Assembly: GCA_015680685.1 (NCBI GenBank)
Contig: MNCI01030304.1
Coordinates: 1,208,068 to 1,229,611 of the forward strand
Direction of reading: 5' to 3'
Length of the DNA: 21,544 bases
Source of the DNA: Gnetum montanum
Lineage: Eukaryota > Streptophyta > Gnetopsida > Gnetales > Gnetaceae
Below are positions 9,489 to 19,197 of this stretch, one piece after another; the stretch's first letter is position 1; each line of letters opens with the position of its first letter. A program made the translations under genes and the position numbers. A model generated the notes under the pieces. That model was not told where the DNA came from, did no database searches, and saw only the letters and a list, made by a program, of their open reading frames with translations.

Positions 9489-10479
9489 GTGGCAAGGTTT
9501 GATAGGTGGATCTATATATACTCAATGTTGGCAAATGTGTGTATTTATCCCTATTATTTCATTATAGGACCATGTGAATGTTGTTGGCCATTTATTTACC
9601 ACTTCCAGTAATCTTTTCTTTTACTCTTTATCAAGATTGGCATTAATAATTATCGATTTCTTATTGTTCATAAAGGCATATTCTAGTACATCTGGTGGGG
9701 CTTTTAGTTCTAAAGGTTCTAGTTCATAATTTTCTTAGATTTTTAACTATCTCCATTCAATATCTTCTTCTTGATATGTTTGTACATAGGGATTTTTCCT
9801 TTTGAACTATTCTAACTTGTCGATTTCTTCAATGTAGGCACTGGTAATTTTATTCAATGGTTCCATGCGCATATCAAACTCTATCTCTTTTTTATTAATT
9901 AGCCACTAGGTGCCATTTTTTTTTGTGGCTACTACATGCAAACACTATTACACACATATATCTTCTATACCTTTATTGCATATTGTATAGGTTTCTTGTT
10001 TTATGGCCCGATTTCCTATGTACAATTGCCTCCATTACCACTGTATGTGATACATGGAACCCAGTGTCTCTGTATGATTCCAGCTTCATCTTCCTTGGAG
10101 ATTTCCAAGAACAAGTCTTTGATCCCTAGCTTAGCATCCATAGTGCTAAGCCATGCTCTTCCCATAATGATAGGAAATTCTCCCTTATTTTTTTCCTATG
10201 TGTATGACAAGAAAATAAACATAGTATGACTAGTCACTTATGGTGGTAATGCACTTGCCTAAGTAGAATAGTGATTGACTAATCTACAAACTCTAGTCAA
10301 ATATTACTCTTCTTTAGTGAAGGGATATTCAAGGCTTTATACATGTCTTGCAAAATCAAATTTACTCCAAATCTAGAATCTAGTAGAGCCTTGCATGATT
10401 TTTGTCTTGCTATTTTGAGACATACTAAGAAACTTCCTAGATCTATTCTTTCTTTGAAAATGCTTCTATCTTGATTTAA
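9489..10479 (-). pseudogene. Element 1 protease and linker to RT, broken
   Basis: The aspartic protease core reads SCKALLDSRFGVNLILQDMY near 10400-10345. The catalytic Asp (10380-10378) is present, but the D-S/T-G motif is disturbed by an inserted Arg (DSRFG). About 150 residues downstream the second conserved block GRAWLSTMDAKLGIKDL (near 10160-10110) matches GRAWLSTVNV of element 2. The rest is a charged linker before RT, with PLNKITSAYIEEIDKLE-like sequence. Several stops and at least one frame change occur. The protease would cut the Gag-Pol polyprotein. Confidence 0.7.
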
Positions 10480-12101
10480 TGTGTTATAGTTTAAGTGAGC
10501 ATGATAGTGATCAAATTCATATTCATAGAATGTGGAAGCTTAGTGTTCCCTTGAGGAGTGTGTGTAGATGGGATTGATGTAGGTGAAGTTTCCCTCCTTT
10601 GAATCCTTTTTGGATTTATTCTAAAAAATGGAAATTTGCTAGATCTAGGTTCGTTTATTGGCATATTATCTTGTGGATTAACTACCCTAGTAGCATTCTT
10701 CTATTGTGGTTGTGTTAACAATTCTCCTTGCATAACTAGTGGTGGTACTGGTGGTAAAGAGCTAGGAGGTTGAATTGATGAACCAACTAGTGGCTGATAT
10801 GCATAAGAATTAGGATCCATTCGTGATGTAGTGGGTCTATGATACTCTAGTATATAATAATAAGAGGAGGTGTGGATTGAAGCATTTTCTGAAGAGATTG
10901 GATGTTGAACGTAATATCCATAAGGATCTGGTTGCCTATATAAATATTTTTTCCTTGGAAATGGCATTCCCCATGCTTATGGCTATTGTCACTACTACTA
11001 ATATTACTCTTCTGGTTGAGGGTAGGCTCTACTTGGATAGTATGACGATTGGTAAGGTTATCAAAAGTTACCTTGTGGGTAAGGTAATTGTCTCGGCATC
11101 TGTTTCTTAACAAAATTCAAGTTAAGCATGTATATTCCAAACTCTTGAAAGTGGGCCATAAAAGGGCAACATCCCTTAGGATGTTCATAGTGGCACACTT
11201 TGCATCCTTCTTCATCTTCCAAACTAGAGTCTATAAACTTCTCAACTACAATAACTCTTCCTTGATGTTTGTAGTTTTCTCATCTATTATCTCTTCTTTT
11301 CTTCCTATTCTTGTTTAGAACTTGTTCAATCTTTTCCTCTACAATCTTAAGTTTAGTAGAAAATTTTTCATCCACTAAATCCCACATTTTCTCTACCTTT
11401 GTCATAATGTCATTGACTAATTTTTGGATGAGTAGAGTCTTCTTTTGGATGGCACCCTCTAACGTTTCTTCTTCTTGTATTTTGCACATTCTTACATGCC
11501 TTTTTCTTATTGTGGGATCTCAATTGTACTCCTCTATTGATTCTATTTTATTTAATTATTCTTTCTCTTTAGCCACCAAGTCTATTAGTCTTAGGATTCA
11601 ATGAGCCATCATTTTTGATAATTTGCCTTGGGCATATACCCCAAGAGTTTCTCTTGTTTTGTTTCGTAACCCATCAACAATGTGTTGTAGTTGCTCCTTT
11701 TGAGAAAAACCATGGCCTATGCACCTATATAGTAATGAATAATACCTATCCATTTTCATGTTAAGGGATTCATGTGTCCCTTACTTCCATCCTTGAATCC
11801 ATTTTCTTAAATTAGACACTCTTGAACAGGTTTGATATTTATCATTGAAGAGATCTAGCATGATACTCCATCTTTGAATCAATCTAGGTTCTAAAGAGTT
11901 GTACCAGTTCTTTGCTTCTTTGATAAATGTTCTTGGAAATAAATTCAATTTTCACTAATCATTTTCAATGTTTTGAAGGGCATAGGCATCATGAAATGCT
12001 CAGAGGTAATGTTGTGAATCTACATTGTATCCACCTTAAAACTTGGAAATGTTGTTCATATCTAGCTACTTGATGTGACTAAACCTTATGTGCCTGGTAG
12101 G
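10480..12101 (-). pseudogene. Element 1 gag, C-terminal part only, interrupted at 12101
   Basis: Collinear with gag of element 2. The segment 12063-11580 holds the Retrotrans_gag-like core, with FPRTFIKEAKNWYNSLEP, RWSIMLDLFNDKYQ and GVYAQGKLSKMMAH. A charged, coiled-coil-prone stretch follows (11489-11280, KVEKMWDLVDEKFSTKL). Then comes a Cys-rich motif CKVCHYEHPKGCCPF (near 11207-11160) and a Tyr/Pro/Gln-rich tail (10967-10701). Gag would form the virus-like particle and bind the element RNA. The N-terminal third is missing: similarity to element 2 (PTRHMKDSQIKHLDM) ends within the last bases before 12101, where the opposing LTR begins. Several stops are present. Confidence 0.82.
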
Positions 12102-12125
12102 TGATGAGTCATCATTGGTTGGCTA

Positions 12126-12207
12126 CATCGATGAGGCCTCATCGATGCATCTCACCCTATGTTGATAAGGCCCCATCAATGTAGTGTCTATCTGTCACCT
12201 ATAAATA
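12126..12207 (+). promoter_or_regulatory. LTR promoter of element 2: 22-bp perfect palindrome plus TATA box
   Basis: Positions 12126-12147 form a perfect 22-bp palindrome: the left half CATCGATGAGG is the reverse complement of the right half. A degenerate second dyad, TTGATAAGGCCCCATCAA, lies at 12162-12179, about 34 bp on. Its differences from the first are largely C-to-T or G-to-A. TATAAATA follows at 12200-12207, so transcription should start near 12235. The dyads are candidate binding sites for a dimeric transcription factor. That role is inferred. Confidence 0.65.
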
Positions 12208-12379
12208 TGCACCTACCAGCTACATTTATGGCAATCCAAATTTCAATAGTAGTGAAGCTCTTGCATTTTTTCCATTCAAAAGTTAGAAATTTTTCCCACA
12301 AGTGCCCACAACAAGAGTCATTAAGTGTATAGATCTTTATTTGAGCATTGTTGTACCTAAGCATGACAATGTGTTCAAC

Positions 12380-12385
12380 AATAAA
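12380..12385 (+). terminator. Poly(A) signal of element 2 5' LTR
   Basis: AATAAA in CAACAATAAAGATGAG, about 180 nt after the TATA box. The same context (GCAATAAAGACGAG) occurs on the minus strand of the third LTR at 20686-20681, which supports it as a conserved LTR element and places the end of R shortly downstream. Confidence 0.65.
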
Positions 12386-13000
12386 GATGAGTTTTCTGAT
12401 AAACCTTATAGCACTTTGGATAGATTAGCTATTTTACTTATGCATTTAATGTTTTCAATTATTTATTAAATTCTTTCAATTGGTTATCAAATATTTTCCA
12501 GTTATTGCATTCATGAGACAATTAACTGAGGTAGATTACACACATAAGTATGACTGCTTCGAGCATAACACATATTCGCTTGGCAATCCTAGTAGTGTTA
12601 TCACTTGGTACGTCTAGTAGCATAGCACTTGGTTGCCCAACAACAAATACATGGGTTTAGGATGTGTACAGAAAGTAGAAAAAGATACTTATGTTAGGAG
12701 TAGTTATATGGTAGTTACTTAATTAATTTAGATTAGTTAATCAAATTCCTTTTACCTACATTTTGAGCACCCAAAATATAAAATACAAAATGATAAAAAT
12801 CAAATGCCTCAATTACACTTAACCATATTAACGTACATCACAAGTGTAATTGGGAGGACAACAATTGACCTTAATGTGAGATTTACTTCCTAAAGTACTA
12901 GTGCACTAGAAATAACAAAGTCTGCAAAATTCAACCAAGTCACATGTGAATGCTTCATGATTCATATGGTTGGGTGTAGGGGTACCTCGCCACTCATCAT

Positions 13001-13021
13001 TGGCACTGTTGTTGTGGATTT
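13001..13021 (+). other. Decayed primer-binding site, tRNA-Asp type
   Basis: TGGCACTGTTGTTGTGGATT begins one base after the LTR end. It resembles the TGGCGCCGTTGCCGGGGAT type of site complementary to the 3' end of plant tRNA-Asp, which is characteristic of Athila elements. About five differences are seen, mostly CpG or C-to-T decay. Its position directly behind the LTR terminus fixes the LTR boundary. The following 150 bp to the gag frame are an untranslated leader without recognised features. Confidence 0.7.
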
Positions 13022-13172
13022 TTTTTGTGGAATGTATGCTATTTATGTTTAAGTGGATACCAATAATATTGTTGTGCAAGCCTAAAGGTCAATAACGTTC
13101 CCACTATACATAAATTATAAAAGCACACTAACAATTTCATTTTGTTTTTCAAATTGTCTTCTTCTTCTCAAG

Positions 13173-15588
13173 CTCGAAGATACCAAACCACCTATCCCAC
13201 AAGAATGCAAGGTGGTATACACTCATCTAGATGAGTTTGTGCTAAATTTCACCTTCATCCTACATTAGGATGAACAGATGTAATTGCATGATATGGAGGG
13301 CAACGTCATTTTACCCCCTAATAGATTTGTGCCCAAAATACTATTTAAAACCCTTAAGAAGTTGGGCATAGCAAATCTTCATGAAGATTACATTGTGGAT
13401 GGATATGACACTTAGAACTATTATTCCATTGAAACACAACATAAGCAAGATAAACATCAAGAGAAACTCCGTAAAGCTAAAAAGGAGAAACATTACACTA
13501 ACCCCTTGTTCCTACTAGATTAAGAGGAAAATGAGGATTCTCCCTTGGAAGCTTCTCAACATGAAGATTCTCCACCCCTTGTTACTAATGGTGAGAGTGT
13601 GAACTTGACCCTATGATCAACTAGTCATAAATCAGGTTTAAGAAAGAGTGATAGCCAAGGTAGGAACTCAGGTGAACATCGTAATAACAAGGGATCTAAT
13701 GATGAAGATCATAATAAGCACAAGAGTGGTGGTGGACACCGTGGTGGCGATGGTAGTCCATCTTCCTCTTCATCCAATTCTAAACATTCCTCTTCATTTG
13801 ATGATTCTCATGGAAGCTGACATCGAAATAACCATGATGAAGGTGATTAATGAAATAACAATGACTATGAAGGCCACCAAAATTGAAGGGATGGCCAAAA
13901 CCATCATCAGCGTCATCAACACAGTGATGATGATGAACCTTTATTGGTGACTTGAAATATGCTCAATATTGTGGAGGTAGTAAAAATCCCAACCAGGCAT
14001 ATGAAGGATAGTCAGATCAAGCACCTAGATATGAAAAATATCCCAAGATTTGAGGGGGGAAATAATTCTAATCTGTAGACACACCCACAAGCTTTTCAAG
14101 ATGTCTATGCCTTACAAAACATAGAGAACAAGTGGCCGAGACTTAATATTTTTCCAAGAACATTCATTAAGAAAGCTAAAATTTGATACCAATCCTTAGA
14201 GCTGAAATCTATCCATAGGTGGAGTACCATGTTAGAACTATTCAATGACAAATACTAAATGTACTCCAGAGTGTTTAATCTAAGAAGGAAAAACCAAGGT
14301 TGGAAACAAGGAGTACATGAACCCTTGGATGCCACCATGGACTGATACTATTCACTCCTACACTAATGTCCTGGCCATGATTACTCTCATAGGGAACAAC
14401 TTCACCACATCATAAATGGGCTCATAGCAAAAGCAAGAAGAACCCTTGGCATGTATGTCCAAGGGAGGTTATCTAAAATGAGAGCTCATTAGATCCAAAG
14501 GTAGGTAGCAAAAGAAGAAGGTGAGTTATGAAAAAGGGAGAGTGTTGAAGAGTATAATAGGGACCCATCCATTAGAAAATAAGAGGTTCAATTTTGTGAT
14601 GATGAGGAGTCACTACTTGATGAAGTGGTGAACAGAAAGACCTTGCCTATCCAAAAAGCTATTTTTGAAATTTCAGCCAAGGTTGACAAGTTATGGGACT
14701 CTTTGGATGAAAATTTTTAAACCACTTTGAAGATTTCTAAAGAATCCAAAGAGAAAAATAGTGATTGTAATTGTAGATGGCAAAAAGAAGCTAAACGTGC
14801 CTACCAAAGAGGTAAGGGAAAAGTTGTTATAGTAGAGGAATTTGTGGAATTTGACTCTGATGATGAAATTGAATGTGAAATTTGTCACTATGAACCTCCA
14901 AAGAGATGCTACCCTATGGTGTCACACTTACAAGAGTCTAGAGTGTACACATTAAATCCTCGTCTAGCATGTAGACAAGCTCCAAGATGATTACCTTACT
15001 CTCAAGGTAGTCCAAGCGAATTCCACCAACAGTAATAAGATTTCTATCCAAGTGGAAATTCTCCACAACCTTATGAATAGTACCAACAATGGCACCAACC
15101 ATAATCATGGGGAATGCCACCACCAAGGCACCAGTACCCTTATAAGCAACTAGATCCATATGGATACTATGTTTAGCAACCTGTCTCCCCTAGAAGTTTG
15201 GCAAGTCATGCATCATTCCAGCATCACTATTACCCTCTAGAATACCATTGAACACATTCATCATCTACTCAAGGAGAAAATCCATATTTGTATCCTTATC
15301 ATCCTTCACATCCCTCTACAACCTACACCTCCACCTTCAACCCAATTACCTTATGCTCTATCTATGCAAGGTGAGATTCCTCCATAGTCGCAACAACAAA
15401 ATGCTACAAGGGCTGTACACTCACAACCAATTTTTCAACCAAGTGGGCTGAATAATCGATCAAGGAAATGACTTTTCTTTCAACCCAGCAATCCTCTCTA
15501 GCCCTCACAACCTACTCTGGCTGATCACCCTACATTTCCAACACCCTCATCCTCTGCATCAAATACCTTTGAGTGCCATTCAAACCAA
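13173..15588 (+). pseudogene. Element 2 gag, full length but riddled with stops
   Basis: One frame can be followed from KLEDTKPPIPQE (13173) for about 715 codons to near 15320, after which a frameshift moves it by one base. About 27 stops interrupt it. Regions in order: an N-terminal part; a low-complexity Ser/Gly/His/Asn/Asp-rich stretch (about 13620-13940); the gag core (14030-14490, with FPRTFIKKAK, RWSTMLELFNDKY and MYVQGRLSKMRAH); a coiled-coil-prone segment; a Cys motif CEICHYEPPKRC (14874-14909); and a Tyr/Gln/Pro-rich tail. No certain start codon is visible; an upstream in-frame ATG is not evident. Gag makes the particle and packages RNA. The core and tail match element 1 gag closely in layout. 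Confidence 0.85.
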
Positions 15589-16580
15589 GTGCCACCTATA
15601 ATTCACATTGTAATGTTAACCCATGCTATTTCTAATTGGATCAAGGCTAGCAACCTTCCTACAAAAAGATCTGATCTAGGACGTCTACTCATCTATCTAC
15701 AGATTGCTAGACAAGAGCCATGCAAGGCTCTTTTTAACTTTGGTTCTGGATTTAACCTCATCTCCCATGATATGTACAAGGCCTAGAACCTACCACCTCT
15801 TAAGAAGAGTAATATCCATCTAGAATTAGCAAATCAATCGATTACAACCCCTTGGAATTAGTAGAGGACATTGTGACCATAGTTTGTGGGTGGTCCTATC
15901 TTGTTGATTTTTTGGTAATCAAGGTGAAAAACTACAAAAGTGACTTTCCCATCATCATGGGAAGGGCTTGGTTAAGCACAGTTAATGTGTGAATGGGTAT
16001 AAGGGACCTATCTTTCAAAATATCTAAGGAAAATGAGTTAGGCAAAATTGAGAAGAAGCGTATTCCATGCATCGCATACAGTGATAACGAGTGCAATTGC
16101 ATGCAAAAAATTTGGTCAATCAAGAGCACATACATTAAGGCATGCAATCAGTATGCACAAGATATTAATATTCAACAATTTCTATACACGACAGCCACAA
16201 AGCAAGAGGGCACCTACTGGCTGATAGCCAATTCTAATAACAACACAATATGCATGGAACCAATTGAGAGTTTAACTTATGCATATGTTGAAGGCATGGA
16301 CAAAATTGAACAAGTCCATTCCCAACTCTCTAATGAAGATGATGATAACTATTGGGAAGAGTTGGATATCCCTAATCACTTCAAGCAAGAGCCCTTAGAA
16401 CTAAAAAATTTATCAATTAGAATGGAGTATGCATTTTTAAAGAATGGTAAACCGGTCATCATTAATGTCAAATTTGCTCCTAAACAAAAAGAAAAGTTGT
16501 TGAAAGTGATGAATGAATTGTCAAAAACTTTCACTTGGTCATATCCAGAGCTAATAGGAATTGATCCAAGGATATGCTAG
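15589..16580 (+). pseudogene. Element 2 protease and linker, active-site Asp changed
   Basis: The protease motif reads CKALFNFGSGFNLISHDMYK, so the catalytic Asp is Asn (AAC at 15736-15738), a G-to-A change. A one-base loss near 15850 shifts the frame, after which the second conserved block DFPIIMGRAWLSTVNV (15941-15990) appears. From 15993 an open stretch of 195 codons, the longest intact frame in the window, covers the charged linker between protease and RT and ends at TAG 16578-16580 with ELIGIDPRIC. The linker aligns with the corresponding decayed stretch of element 1. The intact length probably reflects chance survival, since the flanking domains are dead. Confidence 0.78.
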
Positions 16581-17450
16581 CACCACTCTACACTGACCCG
16601 ACAATGAAGCCTAAAAGGTAGCTACAGAGGCAGTTAAACCCCAAATTGAAGCAAATTATTAAGGAGGAGATAGAGCAACTCCTCAAGGTGAGGTTTATCT
16701 ATCCAATCACAGATAATAAGTGCGTTAGCCCACTCATAATTATACCAAAGAAGGATGGTAAATGATGGGTTTGCATTGACTTTAGGTTGTTAAATATGAC
16801 AACATTTAAAGATCACTTTCGTTTGCCATTTGTGGATCAAGTATTAGATATCATATACAGGAATTGTTATTATAGTTTCTTGGATAGTTATAGTGGCTAT
16901 AACCAAATCCAAATTTTGCCAGAAGACCAAGCTAAGACAACATTCACGAGTCCCTAGGGAACTTTGGATATTGTCAGATGCCATTTGGCCTATGCAATGC
17001 CCCTACAAGATTTCAATGCTTGGTCCTTAGTATCTTTCAAAAATAAATTGATAGTGGTGTTGAAGTCTTCATGGATGACTTCTCCACCTATGGAGCTACC
17101 TTTGAGCAAGCCTTGGACTGACTTGAGCAAGTACTAAAGAGATGTGCTGAGACAAACCTATGGCTCAATTGGCAAAATAACCATCTCATGGTCCAAGAAG
17201 GCATTGTGTTAGGGCATCAAATTTTACAAAAAGGGATTGAGGTAGACCCAAAAAAGATAAGGGTCATCCAAGAAATAACTTGCCAACCAGAGGCTGTTAA
17301 AGATTTTCGGTTATTCTTTGGACACATTGGTTACTATTGGCACTTTATTGAGAATTTCTCTAAGATTGCAAAGTTTTTGGTCGAACTTACAAGAAAGATG
17401 CACCTTTCATTTGGACCAAGGAATGTGAAAATGCATTCCAACAATTAAAA
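16558..17450 (+). pseudogene. Element 2 reverse transcriptase, catalytic Asp triad kept
   Basis: Blocks in order: NPKLKQIIKEEIEQLL, SPLIIIPKKDG (then a TGA where Trp is usual), WVCIDFRLLN, FLDSYSGYNQI with the motif A Asp at 16883-16885, TFTSP followed by TAG at the usual Trp, QMPFGLCNAPTRFQ, and FMDDF at 17068-17079. The three catalytic Asp residues are all present, unlike in element 1. Breaks are a frame change near 16565, another near 16965, several stops, and a one-base loss near 17395 that turns the connection to RNase H into a false end at 17446-17448. RT copies the element RNA into DNA. Confidence 0.88.
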
Positions 17451-17880
17451 GAGAAACTCGTAGAAACACCAATCCTACGAGCACCAGATTGATTCAAACC
17501 ATTCCATATCATGATAGATGCATCTAACTATGCTTTGGAAGTAGTGCTCATGTAGATGGATGATAAGAAATGTCCATATTATATTCATTGTATGAGTAGA
17601 AGCATTGTGGGGGCATAGTTAAATTACACTACCATAGAAAAATAATTAATGGCAATGGTGTACGCACTAGAAAAGTTTGGACATTATGTGCTAGGTTATA
17701 AGCTATTTGTACGTATGAATCACAGTGCAATTCACTTCTTTATGAATAACCCAATGATGAGCCTTCATGTTATACGGTGACTTGTCATCTTGCAAGAATT
17801 CGATCTTACTATGATAGATTAAAAAGGAACCAAGAATGTGATCACTGACCATCTTTCTCACTTAAGATGGTATAACAAAG
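17451..17880 (+). pseudogene. Element 2 RNase H domain, broken
   Basis: Recognised from PFHIMIDASNYALEVVLM near 17500, KKCPYYIHCMSRSIVGA near 17565, MAMVYALEKFGHYVLGY near 17650, NHSAIHFFMNN near 17718, and KGTKNVITDHLSHL near 17822. The later metal-binding Asp in the usual Y-x-DH motif is Asn (VRMNHSA), and the Glu of the TEK motif is followed at once by a stop. The first Asp (IDASNYA) is kept. It lies in the normal place between RT and integrase and aligns along its length with the element 1 copy. Confidence 0.8.
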
Positions 17881-18043
17881 AGCAGGAGAGCTCACTCTCT
17901 GACTTCTCTTTACTAGAGCAATAAATGAACAAATGCCTAAAAAAGCAATATGGTATAATGACATCCTCACATATCTTCTTACTCAAGAGATGTCACAAGA
18001 CTTGGATTTTAGGAAAAATAAATAATTTCTTCATTAGGTCAAA

Positions 18044-19197
18044 TACTTCATGGAAATCAACAGACACCTTTACAAGGTGTGTGCTGATGGCCTGATCCTT
18101 TGGTGTGTCCCTGACGAAGATCAACTACGCATTCTCCAGGATGCTCATAAAGGACCCTGCAGAGGCCACTATGTAGGGAGATGCATGGCCATAAAAATCC
18201 TGATGGTAAGATACTATTGGCCCATAATCTTTAGGAATGCCCATCATTTTGTCAAGTCTTGTGAACATTGTCAATGTGATGGGGGGATAACCACTCATAT
18301 GGAAGGTTTCCAATAGTGGATTCAATTACTAGAACCTTTTGACATATGGGGCATTGACTTCATGGATCCCATCACACCCATGTCTAACGAGAAAGCATAT
18401 ATTATAGTAGTAATTGACTATTACACAAAATGGGCTAAAGCAGTAGACGTTACAAATTACACATCATCCACTATCGTCAGATTTATACAACAACATATTG
18501 TGAATAGGTTTGGGGTATCACATTCACTAATTTCTAATAATGGAACTCATTTCATAGGTGCCAAATTTAGAAAATTAATGCAATGCTTAGGGGTAGAACA
18601 TAAATTAACAACACCTTACCAACCCCAAGCCAATGATCAAGCAAAGGTAACCAACCAAGAGATTACAAAAATATTAATATGAACCATTATCAAATATAGG
18701 AAGGATTGGAGCACAAAACTTAATGCTGCTCCCTAGGCTTACTAATTAACTTGGAAACTTCCTATTAGATATTGTCAGTATGAGTTAATGTACTGAAAAC
18801 TTCCAATGCTCCCAATTCAATTTAAGCTCTGTACACTCTCAACAACTTGTGAATTAAAACTTGACCTAAGTCTAGCACAAAAAGAAAGATTGATCAATCT
18901 GAATGTACTAGACAAAAATTGCTTGGTGGCCCTATCCTTAAATGAGGTGAACAAGGCATTCAACAAGCAACACCATGACCTTAGAATTAGGAAAGTAAAG
19001 TTTCAACCCAGAGATAAGGTTCTCTACTAGAACCTCACACATGTACCTCAAAAGGAAAAATTTCAAACATTGTGGGAGGGATCTTATATAATTGATCAAA
19101 CCTTTCCCTCTAGGACTATGATAATGTACAAACCTGACAACCCAAATAAAAAGTAGTTGGTCAGTATCTAACAAATTAAACCTTTCCTAGAACCAAG
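18044..19197 (+). pseudogene. Element 2 integrase, two of three catalytic residues lost
   Basis: An almost continuous frame runs from MEINRHLYKVCADGL (18050) to 18682 with one TAG (18314-18316). The zinc-binding part is well kept: GHYVGR and HHFVKSCEHCQCDGG. In the DDE core the first Asp is present (VIDYYTKW, 18416-18418). The second is Asn (SNNGTHF, 18536-18538) and the Glu is Lys (QAKVTN, 18644-18646). Both are G-to-A changes, and the D-X35-E spacing is unchanged. The C-terminal part continues with stops through LNVLDKNCLVALSLNE, KVKFQPRDKVLY and LWEGSYIIDQTF to IKPFLEPR near 19190. Enzyme activity would be abolished by these changes alone. Confidence 0.87.

Larger units (their letters stand above)
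1165..12101 (-). mobile_element. Element 1: Athila-like LTR retrotransposon, 5' part missing
   Basis: This is a minus-strand element with gag, protease, RT, RNase H, integrase, a long spacer, an extra ORF and a 3' LTR-like sequence, in that order. It lacks the 5' LTR, leader and N-terminal half of gag: its gag similarity to element 2 ends at 12101, exactly where an LTR on the opposite strand begins. That is what insertion of element 2 into element 1 would give. The missing part should therefore lie to the right of element 2. Athila affiliation is inferred from the post-pol ORF and the related primer-binding site of element 2. Many stops and at least one frameshift make it non-autonomous today. 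Confidence 0.8.
12102..12999 (+). repeat. 5' LTR of element 2 (898 bp)
   Basis: The LTR starts TGATGAGT (12102-12109) and ends ACTCATCA (12992-12999), a perfect 8-bp terminal inverted repeat of the TG...CA type. The primer-binding site follows one base later. Inside are palindromic repeats (12126-12179), TATAAATA (12200-12207), AATAAA (12380-12385) and the GGTTTAGGATGTGTAC block (near 12653) shared with the LTR at 20101-21043 in inverted orientation. The five bases before the LTR are GTAGG (12097-12101), the expected target duplication. The LTR lies directly against the gag of element 1. Confidence 0.85.

Noticed and set aside
13648-13950. A 100-codon open frame on the plus strand rich in Met, Ile, Val and Thr.
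   Set aside because: It is an out-of-frame reading of the low-complexity gag segment; the real gag frame runs through the same DNA and continues into conserved gag motifs on both sides.
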